Below, piece by piece: positions 1 to 8,149 of a stretch of 64,000 nt of DNA (the stretch's first letter is position 1; each line of letters opens with the position of its first letter). A program made the position numbers and the translations under genes. Location: the NCBI RefSeq assembly GCF_001274725.1, contig NZ_LGUF01000007.1:35620-99619 (forward strand). Direction: 5' to 3'. The stretch comes from Sporosarcina globispora (lineage in GTDB: Bacteria > Bacillota > Bacilli > Bacillales > Cytobacillaceae). Under the pieces are notes generated by a model. That model made no database searches. It was not told where the DNA came from and was given only the letters and a program-made list of their open reading frames with translations.

Positions 1-157
1 AAAACAACCGATTCTCTCCCCAAGAAGCAGCTGCTGGAGCAGAGGTAAGAAAACCTCCGAGATCTTCCCATCCAGTCCATTCACGTAAACCGTCTCCTTG
101 ATAGTTTAATTGAGCTGTATGGTATGGATATGGTGTATATCTGTATTTGTCCAACAT
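1..157 (-). CDS. PLL/DUF346-like repeat protein, 5' end only
   Basis: The first 52 codons of a leftward gene that runs off the window. The ATG at 157-155 follows a GGGGGA ribosome binding site. The visible protein is Tyr-rich at its N-terminus and then reads WTGWEDLGGFLTSAPAAASW, followed by GENRLF. That phrase (W-E-D-L-G-G, S-A-P-A, S-W-G) is typical of PLL-type/DUF346 beta-propeller lectin repeats, which bind sugars. There is no signal peptide in the visible part. It sits beside other likely carbohydrate-related genes (LGFP repeats, GT2, PIG-L). The rest of the protein cannot be seen, so length and repeat number are unknown. Confidence 0.6.
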   Translation of the reverse strand, partial: MLDKYRYTPYPYHTAQLNYQGDGLREWTGWEDLGGFLTSAPAAASWGENRLF

Positions 158-496
158 TTATTCCCCCAATCGTTTGTATTCTATATCAATTCATTTTATT
201 TGTTTATTTTGGTAAATATAACTATTTACGTATTCTGGTGCGAAAACAATCAGAAAATAGAAGCTATATTGCTTATTAACTTGAGAGCTATAATGCTATT
301 ACAAATACCTTATGTATGAAATTAACTTTTTTCTAGGAAGATTTCACTCCATGATAAAATTGCATATCTTATTCATTTTTAGTTTACATAATTCTAATTC
401 TCGGAAGTTCCGAAAAAGTAAACCCCTTGGGAGTCAAGGGGTTTTAGCATGTCTATATTTATCGTTTATGCAGGATTTTATACATTGCTGTTTTAG
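158..496. other. Intergenic region upstream of the lectin gene
   Basis: AT-rich and without a convincing gene. The short open frames in it have no ribosome binding site or recognisable protein. It should contain the leftward promoter of the lectin gene and holds one terminator-like hairpin at 421-445. Confidence 0.5.
421..445. terminator. Rho-independent terminator-like hairpin
   Basis: An AACCCCTTG / CAAGGGGTTT inverted repeat followed by a short T run on the + strand. No complete gene ends here on the + strand, so it may belong to a gene removed when the region rearranged. Confidence 0.5.
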
Positions 497-507
497 GGGT
501 CCCCCCA
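497..507. repeat. Left target-site duplication of IS231-type element
   Basis: The 11-bp sequence GGGTCCCCCCA directly precedes the left inverted repeat and recurs exactly at 2039-2049. IS231 elements make 10-12-bp duplications and favour GGG-N5-CCC-like targets, which this fits. Confidence 0.9.
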
Positions 508-2038
508 CATGCCCATCAAGCTAAGGCAAATCATTACCCCAAAAACGATAAAAACGCTATTCTTTCTGTAATATCATGGAAAGGATGGTGTTTTTTATGT
601 GTAGAGAAGTTTTAAATGAACTTACTCTGTTTTCTCAGGAATTGCAACGATTTTTGTCCCCACAAGCTCTACAACAGCTGGCTAGAAAAGTGGGATTTGT
701 TCAAAGGACAAGTAAGTATCAAGCTAAAGATTTAATTGCGTTGTGCGTGTGGTTAAGTCAAAAAGTAGCGAGTACTTCTTTGACCCAGTTATGTAGTTCT
801 TTAGAATCTTCAACGGGTGTCTTGATCAGTCCTGAAGGACTCAACCAACGATTTAATCCATCGGCTGTTAAACTTCTACAACATGTATTCACTTCCTTGC
901 TTACTCAAAAGCTATATACCTCTCAGAGTCTGCCTCATCGTTATGTTGATCAGTTTCAGCGAATACGAATCTTGGATTCTACGACCTTTCAACTTCCGGA
1001 TATGTTTGCCTCAACTTATCAAGGATCTGGAGGGAGTAGCCATACGGCTGGCGTAAAGATTCAATTAGAATATGATCTTCTCAATGGTCAATTCCTGCAC
1101 GTTCACTCAGGACCTGGCAAGGAAAATGATAAAACCTACGGTTCTACTTGCTTACAAACGGTGCAAACAGGTGATTTATGTATACGTGATTTAGGATATT
1201 TTGACCTGAAAGATCTATATCAAATGGATGAGGAAGGGGCTTATTATATCTCTCGCTTAAAATTAAACACTCGGATTTATCTGAGGAATCCTAATCCTGA
1301 GTACTACAAAAATGGAAAGGTCAATACCTACTAGAGTCATTTTCCATCGACTTACGGAAGAACAGACTCGAAAACGCCGGGAAAATCAAGCGTTAAAGGA
1401 GAAGAAGAAAGGCATAGTCATGAAAGAACGGAGTAAACGATTAAGTGCGATGAATGTATATATAACCAATGCGCCATCTGATGATGTTCCAACGGAACAT
1501 GTTCATGATCTTTACTCTTTACGTTGGCAAATCGAGTTATTCTTTAAAACATGGAAATCCTTCTTTAAAATCGATCATTGCAAAGAAATCAAAAAAGAAC
1601 GATTAGAATGCCATCTCTATGGTCAACTAATTGCCATCCTGCTTTGTTCTTCTACCATGTTTCAAATGCGGCAGCTACTCCTCACCAAGAAAAAACAGGA
1701 ACTTAGCGAATATAAAGCCATTTATATCATCAAAGATTATTTTCTATTACTGTTTCAGGCAATACAAAAAAGCACCCAAGAGCTATCAAAGGTTCTCCTT
1801 CGCCTGTTCAACCTCCTACAGCGTAACGGGCGAAAATCTCACAGATACGAGAAAAAGACAGTCTTTGATATATTGGGTGTTGTCTATCAGTATACCATGT
1901 GTCACAAGAAAGCAGCATAGCGTAAAAAAATGACCTTTTTAAGGTTTATTTAGCATGTCTTTCTTCAGAGGTTAGGCACATTGCTTTGCAGAAACGGCTC
2001 TAGTTTACGCATTCATTAATATTAGCTTGATGGGCATG
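508..2038 (+). mobile_element. IS231-type insertion sequence (IS4 family), internally deleted
   Basis: A 1531-bp element bounded by a 17-bp perfect terminal inverted repeat starting CATGCCCATCAAGCTAA (508-524 and, inverted, 2022-2038), which is the IS231 end. Exact 11-bp target duplications lie outside both ends. IS231 elements are normally about 1.65 kb. This copy is about 120 bp shorter, which matches the codons missing from the middle of its transposase. It can still be mobilised in trans since both ends are intact. Confidence 0.93.
597..1920 (+). pseudogene. IS231-type transposase, broken by internal deletion and frameshift
   Basis: Two overlapping frames together give most of an IS4/IS231 DDE transposase. 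The first frame (start ATG 597 behind GAAAGG; stop 1334) carries the first Asp in ILDSTTFQLP and the second in IRDLGYF. The second frame (about 1312-1920) carries [16 protein letters not shown], the Y-(2)-R-(3)-E-(6)-K signature with the catalytic Glu. Between YYKNGKV and TRVIFHRL about 40 residues of the family sequence are absent and the frame changes, so no full-length enzyme is made. IS231V/W-type elements also have split frames, but there the sequence is not missing. Confidence 0.9.
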
Positions 2039-2049
2039 GGGTCCCCCCA
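2039..2049. repeat. Right target-site duplication of IS231-type element
   Basis: An exact copy of the 11-bp GGGTCCCCCCA found at 497-507, directly after the right inverted repeat. Confidence 0.9.
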
Positions 2050-2171
2050 ACAAAACGCGGAAAATATACGTTATCAAGACCTAAATTAATAAAAGATAGA
2101 TAAATTAAAGGACATTACATATTTTATAAGATTATCTTTAGGTTAGGTAAGTGTAACATTTGATATTAAAA

Positions 2172-2211
2172 GGACCACAACATTTTTGAAATGTCTAAAA
2201 TGTTGTGGTCC
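2172..2211. terminator. Long perfect hairpin, probable terminator
   Basis: A 15-bp perfect stem (GGACCACAACATTTT and its complement) with a 10-nt loop. It lies downstream of the leftward broken response-regulator region and has a partial T run on both sides. Confidence 0.6.
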
Positions 2212-2256
2212 GATTTGTTTTCTATTTTCACTAACGCACCCGTTCAACAAGGATAG

Positions 2257-2517
2257 TCAGGGTAGGATGACCTTATAGAGCTGTTCTTTCGTTGATAAAC
2301 TAATATCATTTCTACCAACGAGAAAAGAATATCCGTGTAAAATCACTTCTGTTAGAGTGTCACTTGGACCTAATTCGATTATAGGATACTGTACAGAGAC
2401 TTTACCCTTCAATTCATCTCTATCCTGCATCTTAAATCTTATTTCCCTTTGATGAATTAGTGATTTGTCATAAACAGCTTTAAAATATGGAATTCCTTGG
2501 ATGTAAGCTGCACATTC
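2257..2517 (-). other. Open frame overlapping the broken response regulator
   Basis: An 86-codon open frame in a different phase from the response regulator, beginning after a stop at 2520-2518 and ending TKEQLYKVILP. An internal ATG at 2430 would give 57 residues but has no good ribosome binding site. The amino acid mix (IPYFKAVYD, then VQYPIIELGPSDTL) looks coding. It could be the C-terminal remnant of a gene joined to the response regulator by deletion. I do not recognise the family. Confidence 0.25.
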
Positions 2518-2992
2518 TTATCTTTAACTTGTACAGAAAAGGTATTTAAGTCGAGGGATAATTCCTTAAAATGAATCGTATTAGGAGTGGATTGATTTTC
2601 AGTAGGAATATATTGCGTTGCTCTACGAATAGCAGCATGCACTCTAGCTGTTAATTCTATCATTGAAATAGGTTTGCTTATATAATCATCTGCACCAAAA
2701 CCGAGTCCCAACGCTTTGTCTAAGTCACTCCCTCTTGCTGAAATGATCAATATAGGAATTAAGCTTTTTTCTCTTATTCGTTTTAAAAAATCCCACTTAA
2801 CTTAGGAAGCATTAAATCAAGCAAGATTAAATCAAGTTCTTCTTTATCAAAAAGAGATAATGCTTCCTCTCCATCGAATGCGGTAAGTACTGTAAAATTC
2901 TCCTGTTTCAAGTAATCTGTTATCAATTTACTAATTTCCCTGTCGTCTTCCACAAGCAGAATACGCTTTCGCATACTTCCACATCCATTCAT
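2457..2992 (-). pseudogene. OmpR-type response regulator, frameshifted and truncated
   Basis: Reading leftward, the first part (2992-2783, likely start at MRKRILLVEDD) is a receiver domain with the acidic pair EDD and the phospho-acceptor Asp in LDLILLDLMLP. A small indel after LPKLSG shifts the frame. The other phase continues DFLKRIREKSLIPILIISARG and KPISMIELTARVHA, with the switch Lys. The winged-helix domain starts (LTSKEFHILKLFM) and is cut off by a stop at 2457. No functional DNA-binding protein can be made. No sensor kinase gene remains nearby. Confidence 0.85.
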
Positions 2993-3090
2993 TTCTGTTA
3001 ACAGTGCAAATTAATCTCATATCTTTTTTATCTATTACTTTATTTCTATACTTTGTACATAATTCCTTCCCCAATTAAATGGCCCTATAA

Positions 3091-3774
3091 TTTTTCGAAT
3101 TAAAATCAACATTAGGTTTAGAAATTCATACAAACCCTTGGATATATGAATTATGGGATGAAGAAGAAGAATTAGAAAAGGCAGATAAAGTTCTAAGACT
3201 AAGGCTCTTAATTCAAGGTAAAGGGATACAGGAATTATTAGAAATATATAGATCCGCATTCAATACGGATCACCCTGAGCAACAAATTCTTACTTTTAGT
3301 CGAGTGATAGAATATGTTTCTCAAACTGTCATACGTAAAGATCTAATTGAAAAGACCGTTTCGAAATTATCAAGTTTAAGAGCGTTAACACCCGATGCAA
3401 ATTATATTTTAGAGTTATGGAAAATTTACGAAGAACATAAAAACCTACGTAAGGATTATCTCGCATTTAAAATAACAATTGAAACTTGCTGCGATGTATT
3501 CGAGCTAGTTAGCGTGGCTCCCAACTTCCTTAAGAAAACAAAAAAAATAACTATACAAAGTAGTCTAGAGGACCAAAAAAAAGCTCTTGAAGAGATAGCA
3601 AGTTCGATTTCCTCTACAAGAAATATGTTTGCACATGCGAAAACTAATTACGATCTAAAGGGTGATGAATGTCCAATGAAATATTTACACGAATTTATCA
3701 AGTTGATGGAAATCATATCTCAACAGATTATTAGATGGTTCTCTAGACAGCAAGAAGATATAAGAATTATTTAG
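3091..3774 (+). pseudogene. HEPN-domain protein, 5'-truncated
   Basis: An open frame of 228 codons follows the in-frame stop at 3088-3090 but has no start codon with a ribosome binding site near its 5' end. The first ATG-type start that opens the rest is internal (3304 region). The C-terminal half is alpha-helical and contains RNMFAHAK, an R-X4-H motif typical of HEPN RNases and HEPN-like domains, followed by a long helix ending in WFSRQQEDIRII. HEPN proteins often act in RNA cleavage and toxin or antiphage systems. The partner gene and N-terminus are gone. It could be translated from GTG 3304 as a 156-residue fragment. Confidence 0.5.
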
Positions 3775-4097
3775 CTTCATTAAAGGTTGTTATTGATTTC
3801 TTTGTTAAACTTACTGGTGCTTTACTTTAACAAACAGCAGATAAAACTGTCGTTAACATATGTGTTAACCTTACTGAAGACCTTCAATCAGGTTTTAACC
3901 TGATTTTAAACTTAAAGTTGTATACAAAAAGGCAGCTTACTAACTACTTTATTCCGGAAACGGGCCAGTTTATGGAGTGTCGAAAAAATCCTAATTTTTC
4001 CTTTTTTTTGTAATATGGGCATCTCCCCAATCATCATAGGTAAATTACTCATACTTTATGTGTGAATGACTATTATGTAGTGGAGGTATTGATTAAT
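3775..4097. other. Intergenic region before DUF1036 gene A
   Basis: No gene is visible. It holds several short imperfect repeats built on GTTAA-CTTACTG and AACCTGATT/AATCAGGTT (around 3800-3915), and presumably the promoter for the DUF1036 gene. Confidence 0.4.
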
Positions 4098-4703
4098 ATG
4101 TATAGACAATTTATACCGTATAATTACAATTACTATGGATGGGGACAACCAGCATCACGACAGCATCATAATTTAAGGAGTACTCGAGCACCTATATCCA
4201 GAGACAGCAATGAAGATGGCGTTGCGGGTATGACAGGCACGAGTTGCACGTTCAATGACGTGCGGGGAATTTCCACAGAAAGAGGTCACGCAGGAGTTGT
4301 AGGTACTGAACGAAAAGATCCGGGATTTTATTTTAAAAACGAAACCAACGAAACGGTGCAAGTAGCTATCTCCTACCGATCAAATAAATGTGGTGGGGAT
4401 GGCTGGAGAAATGTAGGCTGGTTTATACTGAATCCTGGGGAGGAGAGATGGGTGTTGAAAAAGGATGTCAAGGGCGAGAACTTGTACTACTACGCCGAGA
4501 CTCCAGATCTTACATTCACGTGGGAGCCGATAGAGGGAGAGGATAAATTCCCAGTCTGGGTCGAATACGGGAAATTCGATAATTGTGAAGTGTTACCAGG
4601 AGATCTCGGCGTCACAGTATCTTCTCCCCCCCCTGGCAAAAGAGTAAATATGATCCAGACTTATGCCACCAATAAAGATAAGACGGTTCGTTTGACATAT
4701 TAG
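4098..4703 (+). CDS. DUF1036 domain protein A
   Basis: A protein of 201 residues from ATG 4098, chosen because GGAGG lies 11 nt upstream; the earlier ATG at 4062 has no ribosome binding site. The first ~75 residues are low-complexity (Tyr/Asn-rich, then Ser/Arg/Gly-rich). The DUF1036 domain follows: FYFKNETNETVQVAISY, a Cys-Gly-Gly-Asp-Gly-Trp turn, GWFILNPGEERWV and LYYYAETPD. DUF1036 has no known biochemical role. No signal peptide is present. A paralogue is at 13628, and both genes end at near-identical terminators, so the two units come from one ancestor. Confidence 0.8.
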   Translation: MYRQFIPYNYNYYGWGQPASRQHHNLRSTRAPISRDSNEDGVAGMTGTSCTFNDVRGISTERGHAGVVGTERKDPGFYFKNETNETVQVAISYRSNKCGGDGWRNVGWFILNPGEERWVLKKDVKGENLYYYAETPDLTFTWEPIEGEDKFPVWVEYGKFDNCEVLPGDLGVTVSSPPPGKRVNMIQTYATNKDKTVRLTY

Positions 4704-4751
4704 GACAATTCATTTGACAAACTAAAAAAAGTTTTATCTTTTTATATTGTA

Positions 4752-4776
4752 GGTACCCATTTTAGCGTTGGGTACC
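4752..4776 (+). terminator. Terminator of DUF1036 gene A
   Basis: An 8-bp GGTACCCA / TGGGTACC stem with a 9-nt loop. The same hairpin with a nearly identical loop ends DUF1036 gene B at 14058-14084. Confidence 0.75.
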
Positions 4777-5347
4777 TATTAGATATCGAACTCGAAATTA
4801 AAAGTGAGCTTTCGGAAATGCCCATCATTTCTTTAATTTTTATTATTATTTTGATCAATTGTATTTTATGATTTGTTTTCCTAAATCTCTTTCTATATTT
4901 CAATCTTTAACTGCCTGCTCGATTGTCGAGCTTATTTCTTTAATTTCTATCCACTATCTATATCTGATGTTAAACAGTCTGAAGATTCCGATTTCGATGT
5001 CTCTGTTCTATATGGCCGTGGTCCTGGCGTTGGTGTGTAACATTGTCTAAAATCATAAAAAAAATTCAACCCAATTCGAAAATGGGTTATTTAGTATAAG
5101 GGGTATAGTAAATTATAGTACATATTTATCGACTTTTTTTTATAATTATTTTTGGCCATATGTTTTGTCTGGTTCCCCTAAAATCCTTATTTGTGGTTTC
5201 TAAAAAAAAGTTAACTCCAAATAGTTTTTTTCTTTCAATTAGAGATGAATTTTTAAAAATTAGAGCCTGTCTCAAAAGGAATGAATTGTGATGATTTTAT
5301 ATTCCTTATATTTTCTAAATATCGATAAATTAAGATTTATCAGTTTA
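4777..5347. other. Intergenic region with a possible gene remnant
   Basis: No gene can be established. The frame 4885-5040 (+) is open and ends DSDFDVSVLYGRGPGVGV, an unusual Gly-rich tail that looks coding, but it has no start codon with a ribosome binding site. A second frame ending at 5050 overlaps it. A hairpin at about 5068-5091 has a T run on the minus strand and may terminate the leftward GT2 transcript. The rest is AT-rich. Confidence 0.35.
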
Positions 5348-6238
5348 TTAAAAGGGTATATTAAACGTATTCATATACCATTCATCGCTATATTTACGAC
5401 GAGAAAAATAATTTTTTCGTTGTTTAAGGACTTCACTAGCAAGAACAGATTCATTAATTTTAGAATGTTTATGACTTCCAATTAGACTTTTACATTTATA
5501 TATTCTCTCTTCATTAAAATGACTGTAAGCCATACGAAGCATATTGAAATGTATATTGTCAGGGATTACATGATAGGGAGGTGATTTCCTGAATACATGG
5601 AGAACTTTCACAACTGGCTGAGCATAACATTTATAACCAAACAGCCACATTTTTATCGATATCTCTATATCTTCAAAGCCCCACCCCTTGAAACCAGTAT
5701 CAAAACCACCAATATTAAAGAAAACATTCCGCGATATTGCACAACATCCTGCTGGTAAAACTGCAATAGGAGCAAGAGTATTAATGTTTGTATACCATTC
5801 AACCCTTAAATGTTCATTTAACGTCATACCATATCCCGGAAAATTCGGCGATTTTGTATCAGCTATACCAGGCGTAGTACCATTGGCTAATCCATCTTTT
5901 ATAGGCTTAAGTAAATGATCTATCAAAAAATCCTCAAAAAAAAGATGGGCATCACAAAAGATCAAATATTGTCCTAATGAATGTCTTGCCCCTATATTTC
6001 TAGCATTTGCTGGACCGACTCCATTACTTCTTATTAGTTTTAATCGGGGTAAATCTGCATAAGGGGATTGAGATAGAAAATCACAGCATCCATCTGTTGA
6101 TGCATCGTTGACTACAATGGTTTCAAAAGAATAGTTAGTTTTTACTTGAAATACCGAATTTATAGTATTTTGGATGTGGATTCCTTCATTTTTAACCGGA
6201 ATTATCAAGGATACCAATGGCATGTTAAAGTTTAACAT
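5348..6238 (-). CDS. Family 2 glycosyltransferase, GalNAc-transferase-like
   Basis: A 296-residue soluble protein. The GT-A fold starts at PLVSLIIPVKNEG, with VVNDASTDG for nucleotide binding, NARNIGA, and a metal-binding DxH motif in IFCDAHLFF where most GT2 enzymes have DxD. The second half has GGFDTGFKGWGFEDIEIS, the Gly-Trp-Gly-x-Glu-Asp motif of the galactosyl/GalNAc-transferase C-terminal domain. This pairing resembles polypeptide GalNAc-transferases and related bacterial enzymes. The start follows GAAAGAAG. The neighbouring PIG-L deacetylase, also leftward 230 bp upstream, suggests the two modify an N-acetylated sugar, but the acceptor is unknown. Confidence 0.85.
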   Translation of the reverse strand: MLNFNMPLVSLIIPVKNEGIHIQNTINSVFQVKTNYSFETIVVNDASTDGCCDFLSQSPYADLPRLKLIRSNGVGPANARNIGARHSLGQYLIFCDAHLFFEDFLIDHLLKPIKDGLANGTTPGIADTKSPNFPGYGMTLNEHLRVEWYTNINTLAPIAVLPAGCCAISRNVFFNIGGFDTGFKGWGFEDIEISIKMWLFGYKCYAQPVVKVLHVFRKSPPYHVIPDNIHFNMLRMAYSHFNEERIYKCKSLIGSHKHSKINESVLASEVLKQRKNYFSRRKYSDEWYMNTFNIPF

Positions 6239-6472
6239 AAGATCACTTCTTTCGATTTAAATGAAGATAATCGTACTCCGCAAACTAAGAATGAACCCGA
6301 ACTAAAAGTATCAATTTGGTACAAAACATATCATTTAAGAACTAGTCAAGAATTTAAGGCTATTTGGATGTTCTTACTAAAACATGATTATTGTTAAATA
6401 AATAATTTTTTGGCTATCTAATGTAAGGCTATACCTATATATTGATCTGTGGAGATTTAATTCTCATCGTAA

Positions 6473-7291
6473 TTACTTGAGTTCGCGGAATTTAGCAGCT
6501 CTAAAGCAATACTCCATAAAAAAAATTGGTGATTTTTTCAGAATGCTATATCTAGTCAAATCGGAAAGGGTCTTATCATAAACTGTAAGCTCGGCGATTT
6601 TCCAGAACAAGTCTTCGCCCCATAAATCTACTGGATAGTTCCTAAGGTAGTACCCAATATAAGAAAAATTATTATACTGATTGTACTTTGGAATAGCTTG
6701 AACAGCCAAACCTGTGGTTCTATGGTCTGAATGGTCACCCGGGTTGATGGTTTTGTTAGTCTCGGGATGGTTGACCTTGATAGAAGAGAAGCCATCCGCC
6801 TCATCATCGATGATCCCCTGGAGGCTATTCACAAAATCTTGCCATCCGTGGTATATCGTTGATCCGTCCAATGTCTTAATTGATGAGATTTGTCTTCGGT
6901 AGAGTTTCTGAAGACTTTGATATCCTTGACTAGAAAATCCATTACCTGTTACATTTCCATCAGGAAGCCGAAGGAAGTAACACACGACATTTTCTCCGCA
7001 CCATCGATGAAGAACATGATTGTTGATCGTTACTTTCTCTCGTTCTCCACCCAAATATAATAAATCAGATTTTCCAAAGCAAACAGAGCTGATTGCCGCC
7101 TCCTCATTTGCCATCCAATATGATTTATCACTTCCAGCATCATTACCTGTTGTATAGATGAACACAACCTTATTTCTCTTATTTGAAAGCTCCCAAGAAA
7201 CGTTAGGGTTCATGAATAATTGCCAGTCGTCCATATGAGCGACGATAAAGAAAAATATTGTTTTATCGCTAGACACTAGTAGTAACCTCAT
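6473..7291 (-). CDS. PIG-L (LmbE-like) family deacetylase
   Basis: A 272-residue protein. Its N-terminus carries AHMDDWQLF, the metal-binding AHPDDE motif with Pro changed to Met and Glu to Gln, and the third metal ligand region is PGDHSDHRTTG. This family removes N-acetyl groups from GlcNAc-containing compounds such as GlcNAc-PI, mycothiol and bacillithiol precursors and lincosamides. The AxxDD motif is intact, but the altered final residue may affect activity. A frameshifted, internally deleted second copy lies at 12907-13222. It is transcribed leftward, upstream of the GT2 gene. Confidence 0.8.
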   Translation of the reverse strand: MRLLLVSSDKTIFFFIVAHMDDWQLFMNPNVSWELSNKRNKVVFIYTTGNDAGSDKSYWMANEEAAISSVCFGKSDLLYLGGEREKVTINNHVLHRWCGENVVCYFLRLPDGNVTGNGFSSQGYQSLQKLYRRQISSIKTLDGSTIYHGWQDFVNSLQGIIDDEADGFSSIKVNHPETNKTINPGDHSDHRTTGLAVQAIPKYNQYNNFSYIGYYLRNYPVDLWGEDLFWKIAELTVYDKTLSDLTRYSILKKSPIFFMEYCFRAAKFRELK

Positions 7292-7321
7292 TTCTATGCT
7301 TTTTTATATTAACTTTCTAAG

Positions 7322-7351
7322 TATTCTATTTTAAATAACTGTCCCATATGA
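7322..7351 (+). repeat. 30-bp inverted repeat, left copy
   Basis: TATTCTATTTTAAATAACTG followed by TCCCATATGA, matching the reverse complement of 19569-19598 with a single mismatch. It lies just upstream of the PIG-L start. Confidence 0.75.
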
Positions 7352-7420
7352 CAATTGATCCCTTAACCAAATAGGAACATACGCTCTTGTGAATAGGGAA
7401 ATAGACTGTCCGAGTGTATC

Positions 7421-7540
7421 ATGGAATTCTTAATTGAAGAAATTGAAATGATGCAATCTGCTTATCGAAATTTGTATGAGATTGTGGCTAGAAGGTTGCC
7501 ATCAAGGCAACTAAAACAAACGTCCTTAGGCTTTTCATAA
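7421..7540 (+). other. 39-codon open frame, possible gene remnant
   Basis: Reads MEFLIEEIEMMQSAYRNLYE and then stops after 39 residues. The N-terminal helix resembles Spo0E-type aspartyl-phosphate phosphatases, but the SQxLD signature of that family is absent. There is no clear ribosome binding site. It is probably a truncated remnant. Confidence 0.2.
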
Positions 7541-8149
7541 TAAGTCTAGGACTCTTTCTCAACGCAAAAAATGAAATTCTAAATAATGGATATTAAAAAA
7601 ACCGTCAATATACTACCTGCGGTCTTTTTCTTCTCAATAAACGTTGATTCTCTTGTTTTCTTTGCTGCTTTGAACGGTTGCTGCCGACAATGCCTCCAAT
7701 ACATACATTCACAACCTCTTAAGGTGTTAATCCAGAAAATGGACCTTTTTATGAAGTAGGACACCTTCCTATTTCAGAAAAGCGCCAGATTTATTGAAGA
7801 TCTTATTGAAGATAAGCACCCGTTCGTAATATGAGGTTAGCCAGATTTTTTTCTGGTTGACCTATTTGTTTATCGTCTTATTATAACCTGTTTCCACTAT
7901 ATATGGATTTTTCAGTGATCTTGGACAGGTCCTATGTCCCAGTAACTCTTCAAACTGCTAAACTTAAACTAGGTACCTGTCCCTCTATCTCTTATGGAGA
8001 CGTAGATTATATTTTTCACTCAAATTCTTCCGTACTTCTATTCATTTAAAATCTCCTTACGCTCTATGCTTCTTTAGAAACTCATTGAGTTGAATGGCAG
8101 GAAGAGCTCAAATATCTCTGGGTAGACACGCTTACCTCGATCATTCAGT

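Larger units (their letters stand above)
7292..8149. other. Gene-poor region between PIG-L and the LGFP gene
   Basis: Contains the 30-bp repeat at 7322, a weak 39-codon frame at 7421-7540 and otherwise fragments. Near 7925-7990 are phrases such as GGACAGGTCCTATGTCCC and GGTACCTGTCCC, related to the GGGGACAG-type intergenic hairpin at 32853. No complete gene is visible on either strand. Confidence 0.4.

Noticed and set aside
110-524. Two rightward open frames of 69 and 70 codons
   Set aside because: AT-rich Phe/Ile/Leu-dominated translations without ribosome binding sites; the lectin gene start and a terminator explain the region better.
3035-3259. 74-codon leftward frame
   Set aside because: It is the antisense shadow of the truncated HEPN reading frame, which shows the better protein character.
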